The notes beneath the pieces are model-generated. The model saw only the letters and a program-made list of their open reading frames with translations, searched no databases and was not told the DNA's origin. The translations under genes and the position numbers were made by a program. A stretch of 64,000 nucleotides of DNA from Streptomyces rugosispiralis (GTDB lineage Bacteria > Actinomycetota > Actinomycetes > Streptomycetales > Streptomycetaceae), in the NCBI RefSeq assembly GCF_024505145.1, contig NZ_JANIAA010000045.1, positions 19,345-83,344 of the forward strand. Direction: 5' to 3'. This document shows, one piece after another, positions 9,326 through 18,550 of this stretch. The stretch's first letter is position 1. The number at the start of each line of letters is the position of its first letter.

Positions 9326-10927
9326 TTGTACGAATTCGATGTACTCGCCGTCGGCGGCACCGTCATCGACGGCACCGGCGGCCCCACCCGACGGGCCGAT
9401 GTCGGCATCCGCGGCGACCGTATCGTCCTCCTCGGCCGGGCCGCGCCAGGCGCCACCGCGCGGGAGGTGCTCGACTGCACCGGCCACGTCGTCGCACCCG
9501 GCTTCATCGACCTGCACTCGCACGCCGACTTCACCGTATGCGACACGCCCAGCGCCGAAGCGTGCGTCAGACAGGGCGTCACCACCATCGTCACGGGCAA
9601 CTGCGGCAGTTCCCCCTTCCCCATCACCCCGGAACGCCGCCACGCGCTGGACACCACGCTCGCCCGCGGCGGCAGTAGCAGCGCCGAGATGCCCTGGGAA
9701 GACTTCGCCGGCTTCGCACACGCGGTGGAGCAGGCCGAACCGTGCGTCAATCTCGCCGCCCTCGTCGGCCACTCGGCCCTCCGCATCGCCGCGGTCGGCA
9801 CAGAACTGCGCCCCGCGACGGCCGACGAGACCGCCCACATGTGTGCACTCCTCGTCCGGGCCGCCGAACAGGGAGTGTTCGGCCTGTCCACCGGGCTCAT
9901 CTACGCCCCCGGATCGTTCGCCGGTACGGACGAGGTCGTGGCGCTGGCCACCGAGGCCCGGCGGGCCGGGCTGCTCTACAGCACCCATATCCGCGACGAG
10001 GGCGACCATCTCGTCGAAGCCGTGACCGAAGCCCTGGACACCGCCCGGCGCAGCGGCGTGCGCCTCCAGGTCTCGCATCTCAAGGCGATGGGCCCCGCCA
10101 ACCACGGCAAGGTGCACGAGGCGCTGGCCCTCATCGAGTCCGCCGCCGCGGAAGGACTCGACGTGGCCTGCGACGTCTACCCCTACGCCGCGTCCTCCAC
10201 GCGACTCACCTCCCGCCTTCCCGACTGGGCGCTGGACGGCGGCCTCGACGCGCTCCTCGCCCGACTGGACAACCCGAAGACCCGCGAGGCGATCGCCGCG
10301 GAACTCCGGGCGAAGACCGGACACACCTTCCTGCCCGAAGGCACCGTCATCGCCGCGATGCCACCGGGCCGCTACTCCTCATGGGTGGGCGGCACGGTCC
10401 AGGACATCGCCGTCGCCACCGGCCGCGACCCAGCCGAGGCATCCCTCGACGTGCTGCGTGCCCACCAGGCTCAGGTCTGGATCGTCAACCACGCCATGTC
10501 CGAGGCGGATGTGGACACAGTGCTCCGCCACCCCCTGAGCGCAGTCGTCAGCGACGGCTGGGAACTGGACACGGCCACCGACGGCCACCCCCACCCCCGT
10601 CACTTCGGCACGTTCGCCCGGGTCCTCGCCCGGTACACCCGCGACCGCCGGATCCTCACCCTCCAGGACGCCATCCGCAAGATGAGCGCACTGCCCGCGG
10701 CCCGCCTCGGCCTCACCGACCGGGGCACCGTGAGCGAAGGCACGGTCGCCGACCTCACCGTCTTCGATCCCAAGACGGTCAGCGACACCGCCACATACGA
10801 CGCACCGCTCTGCTACGCCGAGGGCACCCGCCACGTCCTCGTCAACGGCCGCCCCGTACTGCGCGACGGTGCCTTCACCGCGCACCGCCCCGGCATGGTG
10901 CTTCGCAAGACGGCCGCGCGACGGTGA
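9326..10927 (+). CDS. N-acyl-D-amino-acid deacylase (D-aminoacylase)
   Basis: A 533-residue amidohydrolase-superfamily enzyme starting at TTG 9326, six bases after AAGGAAG. Metal ligands are visible in DLHSHADF (His64, His66), GNCGSSPFP (Cys93), STHIRDEG (His221), VSHLKA (His251) and VVSDGWE (Asp410), the arrangement known for zinc D-aminoacylases. These enzymes hydrolyse N-acyl-D-amino acids, and some dihydroorotase-like relatives act on N-acyl-D-Glu or D-Asp. It is the third gene of the decarboxylase-permease-deacylase operon, 51 bp after the permease, and would supply the free D-amino acid. Confidence 0.9.
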   Translation: MYEFDVLAVGGTVIDGTGGPTRRADVGIRGDRIVLLGRAAPGATAREVLDCTGHVVAPGFIDLHSHADFTVCDTPSAEACVRQGVTTIVTGNCGSSPFPITPERRHALDTTLARGGSSSAEMPWEDFAGFAHAVEQAEPCVNLAALVGHSALRIAAVGTELRPATADETAHMCALLVRAAEQGVFGLSTGLIYAPGSFAGTDEVVALATEARRAGLLYSTHIRDEGDHLVEAVTEALDTARRSGVRLQVSHLKAMGPANHGKVHEALALIESAAAEGLDVACDVYPYAASSTRLTSRLPDWALDGGLDALLARLDNPKTREAIAAELRAKTGHTFLPEGTVIAAMPPGRYSSWVGGTVQDIAVATGRDPAEASLDVLRAHQAQVWIVNHAMSEADVDTVLRHPLSAVVSDGWELDTATDGHPHPRHFGTFARVLARYTRDRRILTLQDAIRKMSALPAARLGLTDRGTVSEGTVADLTVFDPKTVSDTATYDAPLCYAEGTRHVLVNGRPVLRDGAFTAHRPGMVLRKTAARR

Positions 10928-11063
10928 TGTCGAAGTCGGCCAGGCGTCTACGTCCCGGGCCAACTCATCCGGACACCGTTCGCTCGGCGCCCGTGCTCAG
11001 TGCCGAACCCGCGGTCATGTTCGTGATCGGCATGGTGATCCGTGACCTGCTGTTGATCTCCGG

Positions 11064-11723
11064 TCATATCGGAATTGGTGCGGGCTTGCGGGCCAGCAGG
11101 CAGGCGTGCGGTCTGTTCACCCGCCCGCCGGGCTCCTGCTCCAGCCTCGCGGTGACGAGGAGTCCGGCCTGCTCCAGCAGGCCGACCACGCGCTCCAGTG
11201 GCAGGAGGTACGACTCGTAGGACACCGGACGGCCATAGCCCTGGGTCGGCTGCAGCCGTTCATCGCCGACGTAGTCTCCCCAGAGCAGGTAGCCGCCGGG
11301 CGCGAGCGTGCGGTGAAACTCGGCGAACACCGCCGGCAGCCACTGCGGGGGAGTGTGGTGGGTGGAGTACCAGGCCAGGACGCCGCCGAGTTCGTCGCCC
11401 CCGATCTCCAACGCGGTCATCGAGCCCTCGGTGAACCGCAGGTCCGGATAGGCGCGCCGGGCCAGCCCGATCATCTTCGGTGACAGATCGACACCGAAGG
11501 CGGACACTCCCAGCCCGGCCAGGTGCGCCGTCACGCGGCCGGGGCCGCATCCCAGATCCGCGACCGGCCCCGGACCAGCCGTCCGCACGAGCTCGGCAAA
11601 CCCCGCCAGCATCGCACGTGACAGCGGGTCCAGCGCGGCTGGAGGCGGGACGCGTTCGACGTAGTCAGCGGCAACGGTGTCGTACGACTCGCGCACAGCG
11701 GTCAGAAACGAGGGCTCAGCCAT
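11064..11723 (-). CDS. class I SAM-dependent methyltransferase
   Basis: A 219-residue methyltransferase of the UbiE/Methyltransf_11 type. Motif I is DLGCGPGRVTAHL followed by the acidic GVDLSPKMI (motif II), and a post-I motif lies in LGGVLAWYSTHHTP. No extra substrate domain is visible. The N-terminal SYDTVAADYVERV segment is typical of small-molecule methyltransferases in streptomycetes. It faces the D-aminoacylase convergently across a 136-bp gap in which nothing is recognisable. The substrate cannot be predicted. Confidence 0.85.
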   Translation of the reverse strand: MAEPSFLTAVRESYDTVAADYVERVPPPAALDPLSRAMLAGFAELVRTAGPGPVADLGCGPGRVTAHLAGLGVSAFGVDLSPKMIGLARRAYPDLRFTEGSMTALEIGGDELGGVLAWYSTHHTPPQWLPAVFAEFHRTLAPGGYLLWGDYVGDERLQPTQGYGRPVSYESYLLPLERVVGLLEQAGLLVTARLEQEPGGRVNRPHACLLARKPAPIPI

Positions 11724-11759
11724 GCGGGCGACCCTAGACCAGAGGACCGACAGGCCGTG

Positions 11760-12425
11760 TCACGACCTTGAGTTGACCCGCGCGACATCCACCGCCGTAG
11801 ACACCCGGCCATCACACCCCTCCGGTGATCTTTCAGTGCTGTGGTTCGTTCCCTCTTCCGCCAGGGATTGGACGGCCTCGCGGTGGTGGCGGAGGGTGGC
11901 GTGGCAGTTGGCGGTGCCTTCGAGCGCGTGGGCCTGGTCCAGGGGGCTGTTGATCTGGCGGGCCAGGGTGAGGGCTTGCTGGTAGGTGGCGAGCGCGGGC
12001 CCCGGTCCGATGGTGGCGGCCTGCAGGTCCCCGGCGGCGGCGAGGGCCTCAGCCTCGCCTTTACGGTCACCGAGTTCGTGGAACCGGGCGCGGGAGCGCT
12101 CCAGAAGATCAGCAGCCTTGACATAGTTCCTCGTCTCTCTGCTGATTTGGCCCAACTCGAGTAGGGCCCAGGCTTCGTTCTGGCGGTTGTCGAGGGTGTG
12201 GTAGCGGCCGTAGGCCCGCTGGGCCAACTGGGCGGCCTCCGGATAGTCACCCGTCCGCCGCCGTACCCAGCCCAGGTCCAGGACGGCGTGGGCTTCGGCG
12301 TCAGGGGAGTTGAGGGTGTGGGCAGCGTGGGCGGCGGCCTGGTGCAGGGCAATGGCTTCGGCCCAGTGGCCCTCCTGGTCGAGGAAGGCGGCCATCGTGC
12401 GGGCCAGCGCGGAGGCGTGGGGCAA
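11760..12425 (-). pseudogene. TPR-repeat fragment of a larger regulator
   Basis: About 180 residues of tandem tetratricopeptide repeats (consensus like AVLDLGWVRRRTGDYPEAAQ, repeated about five times) on the minus strand, followed by a C-terminus (after QSLAEEG) unlike the family. In streptomycetes such TPRs form the C-terminal part of SARP/AfsR-like or NB-ARC regulators of 700-1000 residues. The DNA-binding and NTPase parts are missing and no ribosome site precedes the first ATG, so I read it as a truncated remnant. A free-standing TPR protein of 221 residues cannot be excluded. Confidence 0.5.
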
Positions 12426-12659
12426 GTGGTCAGCACGGCCCGGTGATCTGGGCCGGAAGAGGCTCGCGGTCGGCGATCGCGAGCAGGGGAGACGCTGTCG
12501 GGCCGGGCCCCGTTCCGCGAGTGCTTCGATGCCGTACAGCCGGCTCTGGTCGTGGCCACCAGGCTCGCCCTGGTCCGGCAGGCCTTGGTATCCGGGGAGA
12601 TCCGACCGGGATAACGTCTTACCGGCAACCGGTGGCCGGTAGTCGGTTACTCAGGAGTA
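12426..12659. other. 234-bp interval, unidentified coding-like scrap plus leader
   Basis: On the plus strand a frame ending at a TAA near 12614 reads like the end of a protein (RECFDAVQPALVVATRLALV, then RQALVSGEIRPG), but no start or family was recognised. The last 40 bp carry the AGGAG ribosome site (12653-12657) for the oxidoreductase that follows. Confidence 0.3.
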
Positions 12660-12662
12660 ATG

Positions 12663-15600
12663 ATGACTGAGAAGCACGGATACTGCACGCTGTGCCGCTC
12701 TCGATGCGGTGCCGTCTACACCATCGAGGCAGGCGCTCTGCGGGGAGTGCGGCCCGACCCCGAGCATCCGACGGGTGCGGCGATGTGCCCGAAAGGACGG
12801 GCGGCACCAGAAATCGTGCACAGCCCGGACCGCCTGACCCAGCCGCTTCGGCGGACCACCCCCAAGACCGATCCGGACCCCAAGTGGGAGCCCATCGGCT
12901 GGGAGGAAGCCTTGAGTGAGACCGCCGAAAGACTGGGACGGATCAAGGCTCGGGACGGCGCGGAAGCCGTGGCCTTCGCCGTGACGTCGCCCAGCGGTAC
13001 CCCACTGTCGGACTCCATCGACTGGATCGAGCGTTTCATCCGCCTCTTCGGCAGCCCCAACACCTGTTACTCCACCGAAGTCTGCAACTGGCACAAGGAC
13101 TGGGCCCACGCCTTCACGTTCGGAAGTTCACTGCCGACCGCGGACTTCGCCGCAACGGACCTCGCCGTGCTCTGGGGGCACAACCCCGCCAAGACATGGC
13201 TGGCTCAGTCGGCGGCCCTCGCCCAAGCCCGAGCCGATGGAGCCCGCCTGGCGGTCATCGACCCCCGCCGCTCGAGCAGTGCGCTGGAAGCGGATCACTG
13301 GCTGCGTGTCCGTCCTGGTACGGACGCGGCCCTGGCCCTGGGCATCGCCCGGCTCGTGCTGGAACGTCAGGGCTACGACGACGGATTCGTTCGGGGCTGG
13401 ACAAACGCTCCCCTGCTCGTTCGCCGTGACACGGGACGCTTTCTGCGTGCCCAAGAGGTTGATCCGGATCTCGACGGTTACGTCGTCTGGGACACCGTTG
13501 ACGACACCTGGCGGCCGTACGACACTCTCCGCGCCGCGCGGAACCCCGGCCGTTTCGCCCTGCGCGGCACCCATCGAGTGCGCACACGCACCGGCGCGGT
13601 CGACTGCGAGCCCGCCTTCGAGCGATACCGCGACGCCTGCCGGCCATGGAATGTGGAGGAAACCGCCCGCACCACCGGCATCGACCCAGCGGAGCTGACC
13701 GCCTTCGCCGACGCACTCATCCGGGCACGGTCCGTGTCCTACCACGCGTGGACCGGCGTCGGGCAACACGCCAATGCCACCCAGACCGAGCGAGCCATCG
13801 CCACGCTGTACGCGCTGACCGGCAGCTACGACGCGCCCGGAGGCAACGTCATATGGCCGCGGCACGCCCTGAATCCGGCCACCGACCTTACCCAGCTCCC
13901 ACACGGCCAGCGGGCCAAGGCCCTCGGCATGGCGGAACACCCGCTCGGCCCTCCCGCCCAGGGCTGGATCAGCGGCCGGGATCTGTGCCGCGCGATCCTG
14001 TCGCGGGATCCGTACCCGGTACGAGCCCTGGTCGGATTCGGCAGCAACCTGGTGCTCTCACAGCCGGATCCGCGACGCACGGCCGCCGCTCTTCGCGACC
14101 TCGACTTCTACGTACACCTCGACCTCTTCCCCAACCCCACCTCCCAGTTCGCCGACATCGTGCTTCCGGTCAACAGCCCCTGGGAACACGAGGCGATCAG
14201 GGCCGGATTCGAGATCAGCCGGCGGGCCCAGGAACACGTCCAGCTCCGGCCGCGCATGGTGGAGCCGGTGGGGCAGTCCCGCTCCGACACCGAAGTCGTC
14301 TTCGACCTCGCTCGGCGTCTGGGTATGGGCGCCGATTTCTTCGACGGCGACGTCACGGACGGCTGGAATCACCAGCTCGAGCCCCTGGGCCTGACCGTCG
14401 ACGAACTCCGCCGCCATCCTCGCGGCCTCCGGGTCCCCCTCGAGACGGTCTATCGCAAGTACGCCCAGAGCGCGGAAGACGGCCAGGTCACCGGGTTCGC
14501 CACGCCGACCCGACGGGTCGAGCTGTACTCGGAACGGCTCGCGCTGCACGGCTACTCCGCCGTCCCCGTCCATTCCGCGCCCGGTACCGGACCCGACTCC
14601 CGCTACCCGTTGTCGCTGACCTGCGCGAAGAACGGCTACTTCTGCCACAGTCAGCACCGGGGACTGTCCTCTCTGCGCAAGCGCAGCCCGGAACCCACTG
14701 TCGACATCAGCCCGGCACTGGCACAGCGGCGCGACATCCGCGATGGCCAATGGGTGGCGCTGTCCACGCGCATGGGGATGATCCGCATGCGCGCACGTAT
14801 CGACCACGATCTGCACGATGACGTCGTATGCGCCGAATACGGCTGGTGGCAGCAGGCCGCGGACCTGGCACTGCCGAGTTTCGATCCCTATGACGAAACG
14901 GGCAGCAACTACAACCTCCTCATCGGCGACGACGTACGCGACCCGATCAGTGGGTCGGTGCCGATGAGGTCCAGCAGTTGCGACATCCAGCCCATCGTGA
15001 CGTCTCATTGGGAGGGAACCAAGGAGTTCACCATCGTCTCCGTCGTACCGGAAGGAGCCGATGTCCTGGCCTTGCGCATGGAACCTGCCGACGGTTCGGA
15101 ACTGCCCGATTTCCGGCCGGGCCAGCACATCACCCTCAGCTTCCCCACCACGGGCCCCGCGGCCGCGGAGCGATCACCGGCACGTTGCTACTCCCTGACC
15201 GGCCCCGCGCAGGACAAGGACCGCACGTCGTACAGCATCGCCGTGCGCCGCCTGCCGGACGGACAGGTCTCCGGCCAGGTGCACGCGACCGCACGTGCGG
15301 GGAAGCGCGTGCGACTGACGGCGCCGGCAGGGCTGTTCGCCATCCCGCCCGACATCGGTCGGCCGGTCGTGCTCCTCGCCTCCGGAATCGGGATCACGCC
15401 GTTCATCGGCTACCTCGAGACGCTGGCCCGCGGCGGCGGCAGCGTCCCCGAGGTCGTACTGCACTATGGCAGCCGAAATTCCACCTCACACGCCTTCCGG
15501 AACCGTATGAGCGAACTACGGGACATCGTCCCCCGGCTCCGCGTCCACACCCACTACAGCCGACCGGAACCCCACGACGCCCTCGGCCGCGACTACCACC

Positions 15601-16049
15601 ACTTCGGACGCGTCAGCGCCGCCGATGTCGATGCCCGACTCATCGAACACCGCGCCCGGTTCTACCTATGCGGACCGGAGAGCATGCTCTCCGACATCAC
15701 CGCCGGCCTTGTCGACCGGGGCGTGCCACGCTTCGACATCTTCGCCGAAAAGTTCCACGCCGCCCCACAGCGCGTCGACATCCCCGACAGCGCACAGGCC
15801 ACCGTCCGCTTCACCCGCGCCAACCGCGAGATCACCTGGCGCGGAGAAGACGGCACGCTGCTGCAACTGGCGGAGAGGGAAGGGATCCGCCTGCCCAGCG
15901 GCTGCCGTTTGGGCCAGTGCGAAAGCTGCGCCATCACCGTTCTGGACGGGCAGGTCGCGCATCTGGTCACCCGCCCGGAGGACCTGGCCGACGACCAGTG
16001 CCTGACCTGTCAGGCCGTGCCCGTGACCGACGTCACTCTCGACGCCTGA
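12663..16049 (+). CDS. molybdopterin oxidoreductase fused to FAD/NAD(P) reductase and 2Fe-2S ferredoxin
   Basis: A 1,128-residue fusion. Residues 1-60: [4Fe-4S] domain with Cys8, Cys11, Cys15 and Cys42. Residues about 60-660: molybdopterin-guanine-dinucleotide domain of the DMSO-reductase superfamily; Cys141 in STEVCNWH is the likely Mo ligand. Residues about 660-765: MGD-binding C-terminal barrel. Residues about 770-1000: ferredoxin-reductase domain with RCYSLT (flavin), GIGITPF (NAD(P)) and LCGPESM. Residues about 1040-1128: plant-type 2Fe-2S domain with Cys1081, Cys1086, Cys1089 and Cys1116. AGGAG favours ATG 12663 over 12660. The architecture lets NAD(P)H electrons pass through flavin and 2Fe-2S to the Mo site in one chain. 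Physiological substrate unknown; an assimilatory reductase or a formate-dehydrogenase-like role is possible. Confidence 0.9.
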   Translation: MTEKHGYCTLCRSRCGAVYTIEAGALRGVRPDPEHPTGAAMCPKGRAAPEIVHSPDRLTQPLRRTTPKTDPDPKWEPIGWEEALSETAERLGRIKARDGAEAVAFAVTSPSGTPLSDSIDWIERFIRLFGSPNTCYSTEVCNWHKDWAHAFTFGSSLPTADFAATDLAVLWGHNPAKTWLAQSAALAQARADGARLAVIDPRRSSSALEADHWLRVRPGTDAALALGIARLVLERQGYDDGFVRGWTNAPLLVRRDTGRFLRAQEVDPDLDGYVVWDTVDDTWRPYDTLRAARNPGRFALRGTHRVRTRTGAVDCEPAFERYRDACRPWNVEETARTTGIDPAELTAFADALIRARSVSYHAWTGVGQHANATQTERAIATLYALTGSYDAPGGNVIWPRHALNPATDLTQLPHGQRAKALGMAEHPLGPPAQGWISGRDLCRAILSRDPYPVRALVGFGSNLVLSQPDPRRTAAALRDLDFYVHLDLFPNPTSQFADIVLPVNSPWEHEAIRAGFEISRRAQEHVQLRPRMVEPVGQSRSDTEVVFDLARRLGMGADFFDGDVTDGWNHQLEPLGLTVDELRRHPRGLRVPLETVYRKYAQSAEDGQVTGFATPTRRVELYSERLALHGYSAVPVHSAPGTGPDSRYPLSLTCAKNGYFCHSQHRGLSSLRKRSPEPTVDISPALAQRRDIRDGQWVALSTRMGMIRMRARIDHDLHDDVVCAEYGWWQQAADLALPSFDPYDETGSNYNLLIGDDVRDPISGSVPMRSSSCDIQPIVTSHWEGTKEFTIVSVVPEGADVLALRMEPADGSELPDFRPGQHITLSFPTTGPAAAERSPARCYSLTGPAQDKDRTSYSIAVRRLPDGQVSGQVHATARAGKRVRLTAPAGLFAIPPDIGRPVVLLASGIGITPFIGYLETLARGGGSVPEVVLHYGSRNSTSHAFRNRMSELRDIVPRLRVHTHYSRPEPHDALGRDYHHFGRVSAADVDARLIEHRARFYLCGPESMLSDITAGLVDRGVPRFDIFAEKFHAAPQRVDIPDSAQATVRFTRANREITWRGEDGTLLQLAEREGIRLPSGCRLGQCESCAITVLDGQVAHLVTRPEDLADDQCLTCQAVPVTDVTLDA

Positions 16050-16078
16050 CCGCTTGACCGTCTGATCGAAAGACAACG

Positions 16079-16719
16079 ATGCTGAACATCGACGCCCAAC
16101 AGACCATCAGCGCACCGCCGTTCCACGACCCCGTCCCCGCGTTCCGGTAAGGCTTCGTTCCCGGCCCCAACACTCCTGCCCGCCACCACCACACCGTCGA
16201 CACCGACACCGACACCGGCGCCACCATCCTGCTGATGCCCGCCTGGTCCCATCGTGAGCACGGCATGTGAGCAGTCTCGTCGCCGAGGCCTACCTGGCTC
16301 CCGCGGCCGGTGAAGCCGACATCATCAGCTGTGCCACCCCTGCCACCGGGCCCGTGATCAAGGGTGACTGGCGGGAACCCGGCTCCCATCTCGACCTCGT
16401 CGGCAGCTTTCGCCCCACCATGCGAGAGGCTGACGACCAGTGCGTATGCCGCGGCACCATCTTCATCGACACGCCACAGGCCCCGCACGAGTCCGGTGAT
16501 CTGACTCAGCCCATCGGTGCCGGACTCCTCACCCCGGACGACATCGCCGGCACCCTGCCCGACCTGTGCGCCGGCACCATCCCCGGCCGCCGTACCCAGG
16601 AAGGGATCACCGTCTTCAACGCGGTCGGCAGCGCACTCACCGACCTCACCGCCACCTCGGCGGTCCACCGCTCACCCGGTCCGTCCCCCCGGGCCCACAC
16701 CTGCCAGGAGCCAACATGA
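16079..16719 (+). pseudogene. ornithine cyclodeaminase/mu-crystallin family pseudogene
   Basis: ATG 16079 opens a frame reading MLNIDAQQTISA, as in ornithine cyclodeaminases, but TAA follows after 23 codons; the same frame then resumes with RHHHTVDTD and ILLMPAW and meets TGA at 16268. Homology resumes one frame over from about 16267 with AGEADIISCATPATGPVIKG, DLVGSFRP and VFNAVGSAL, the C-terminal NAD-binding part. The middle 130-150 residues are missing. A nonsense codon, an internal deletion and a frame change make it dead. Its end overlaps the start of the AtoE gene, so the two probably formed an operon. Confidence 0.8.
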
Positions 16720-18173
16720 TCGAGCAGAGGCCCAAAGGGGGCGACGACTCCGCACCTCAGCGACCGCCACGCGATGGATTCCTCGCCCGCGCCGCTACCC
16801 GCAGCGCGGCCGTGGCCGAACGGTGGTTCCCCAACACCCTCGTCTTCGCACTCCTGACCGTGGCCATCGTGGCCATCGCGGCAATGAGCATCGGATCGGG
16901 CCCCGCAAAGGTCGCCTCTGTCTTCGGCGACGGCTTCTGGGACCTGATCCCCTTCACCATGCAGATGGCCATGGTCGCCATCGGCGGTTACGTCGTGGCC
17001 ACCGCCCGCCCCATCCAGCGAGTCATCACCCGCCTGGCCCAAGTCCCCGCCACAGAGCGGGGCGCCGTCGCCATGGTCGCCGCCATCAGCCTCACCTCCG
17101 CCCTGCTGAACTGGGGCTTCAGCCTCATCTTCAGCGCCCTGCTCGTCAGGCGCCTGGCCGAACGCGGCGATCTGCGCATCGACTACCGGGCCGCCTCGGC
17201 AGCCGCATACCTCGGCCTGGGCGGTAGCTGGGCGCTCGGTCTCAGCTCCTCAGCCGCTCAGCTCCAGGCCAACGCGGAGAGCCTGCCACCCTCCCTGCTG
17301 CCGATCACCGGCGTCATCCCCTTCCGGGAGACCATCTTCACCTGGCAGTCACTCACCCTCGCGGCTGTCGTGATCGTCGTGTGCGTGTCCATCGCCTACC
17401 TCACCGCGCCACGTGGCGACAGCGTGCGCACCGCGGCCGACCTCGGCATTGACCCCAGCGACCCCGTCGAAGACGACCAGCCCCGCACCCGGCCGGGGGA
17501 GTGGCTGGAGTACAGCCCTCTGCTCACCTTCGTCGTCGTCGCCCTCGTCGCCGGATGGGCCGTGCAGGAGTTCGCCGACAAGGACCCCATCGTCGCGATC
17601 TCCGCACTCAACACCTACAACCTGCTCTTCCTGACGCTCGGCATGCTGCTGCACTGGCGCCCGCGCCGGTTCCTCGCGGCGGTGACCAAGGCGGTTCCGG
17701 CCACGGCCGGCGTGCTCATCCAGTTCCCCTTCTACGCCGGTATCGCCGCCATCATGACCAAGGCCACCAATGGCTCGGGCGACAGCCTGTCCCACTACCT
17801 GGCCTCAGCCTTCACCGGCGTCGGATCCTCGGCCCTCTTCCCACTGATGATGGGCGGCTACTCCATCATCCTGGGGTTCCTCATCCCCTCCGGCGGCGGG
17901 AAGTGGATCATCGAGGCGCCCTACGTCATGCAGGCCGCCAATGACCTCAATGTCAACCTTGGCTGGACCGTCCAGGTCTACAACGCGGCTGAAGCACTCC
18001 CCAACCTCATCAACCCGTTCTGGATGCTCCCGCTGCTGGGCGTCCTCGGCCTCAAGGCCCGCGATATCGTCGGCTACACCTTCCTCTACCTCGTCGCCCT
18101 GCTGCCGATTGTGCTCGGCCTGCTCACCCTGCTGTCCACCACGCTGCCCTACCACCCGCCCGTCCAGCCCTGA
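16716..18173 (+). CDS. atoE: short-chain fatty acid transporter, AtoE family
   Basis: A 485-residue membrane protein of the AtoE family. AGGAG lies five bases before ATG 16716. After a hydrophilic N-terminus (about 40 residues) come some 12 membrane segments. Diagnostic stretches include LLNWGFSLIFSALL, YLGLGGSWALGLSSSAA, LIQFPFYAGIAAIM and the conserved GGGKWIIEAPYVM near the C-terminus. AtoE proteins carry short-chain fatty acids such as acetoacetate or butyrate across the inner membrane. Here it follows a decayed ornithine-cyclodeaminase gene and the Mo oxidoreductase rather than ato catabolic genes, so its substrate in this strain is uncertain. Confidence 0.88.
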   Translation: MIEQRPKGGDDSAPQRPPRDGFLARAATRSAAVAERWFPNTLVFALLTVAIVAIAAMSIGSGPAKVASVFGDGFWDLIPFTMQMAMVAIGGYVVATARPIQRVITRLAQVPATERGAVAMVAAISLTSALLNWGFSLIFSALLVRRLAERGDLRIDYRAASAAAYLGLGGSWALGLSSSAAQLQANAESLPPSLLPITGVIPFRETIFTWQSLTLAAVVIVVCVSIAYLTAPRGDSVRTAADLGIDPSDPVEDDQPRTRPGEWLEYSPLLTFVVVALVAGWAVQEFADKDPIVAISALNTYNLLFLTLGMLLHWRPRRFLAAVTKAVPATAGVLIQFPFYAGIAAIMTKATNGSGDSLSHYLASAFTGVGSSALFPLMMGGYSIILGFLIPSGGGKWIIEAPYVMQAANDLNVNLGWTVQVYNAAEALPNLINPFWMLPLLGVLGLKARDIVGYTFLYLVALLPIVLGLLTLLSTTLPYHPPVQP

Positions 18174-18267
18174 GCCTGAGTTTCAACCTGTGCCCGGCTG
18201 TCCGGTGCCGTTTCGGCTGGGGCTCCGCAACTGCCAGGGAGCCTTTGCCTGTTGGGGGGCGGCGGAC

Positions 18268-18323
18268 AGGTTCCGGAACACTGTTGGGACGGCCTCTCGG
18301 GTCTGGCCGGTGTTCCGGAACCT
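18268..18323. repeat. 14-bp perfect inverted repeat with self-palindromic arms
   Basis: AGGTTCCGGAACAC (18268-18281) and its exact complement GTGTTCCGGAACCT (18310-18323) flank 28 bases. Each arm contains the 10-bp palindrome GTTCCGGAAC. It lies between the convergent atoE and MFS genes. The long loop makes it a poor intrinsic terminator. A paired protein-binding site or a relic of a mobile-element end fits better. The rest of the 377-bp gap holds only the hairpin at 18513. Confidence 0.6.
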
Positions 18324-18512
18324 TCGGGAGTCGCGGGCGGGCTCGGCCGATCCCGTCATGTGGACGCGGACCCAGCCGCGCTGCTGAGGGGAGAGCGGTC
18401 GGCGGCCTCCTGGCCGCAGCCCTCGGTGGAACGGTCGGCCCGTACCGCGGGGTTCGCCTCCGGACTGGGGCCCGGGCCGGTCCGGCTGCGGTTCCGTCCG
18501 GCCGAACAGGAG

Positions 18513-18530
18513 ACCCCCATGACCGGGGGT
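18513..18530 (-). terminator. hairpin downstream of MFS gene
   Basis: ACCCCC-N6-GGGGGT, 21 bp after the minus-strand stop at 18551. The stem is short but GC-rich and well placed for a terminator. Confidence 0.4.
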
Positions 18531-18550
18531 TGCTGTCCGTTCGTCCGCGC

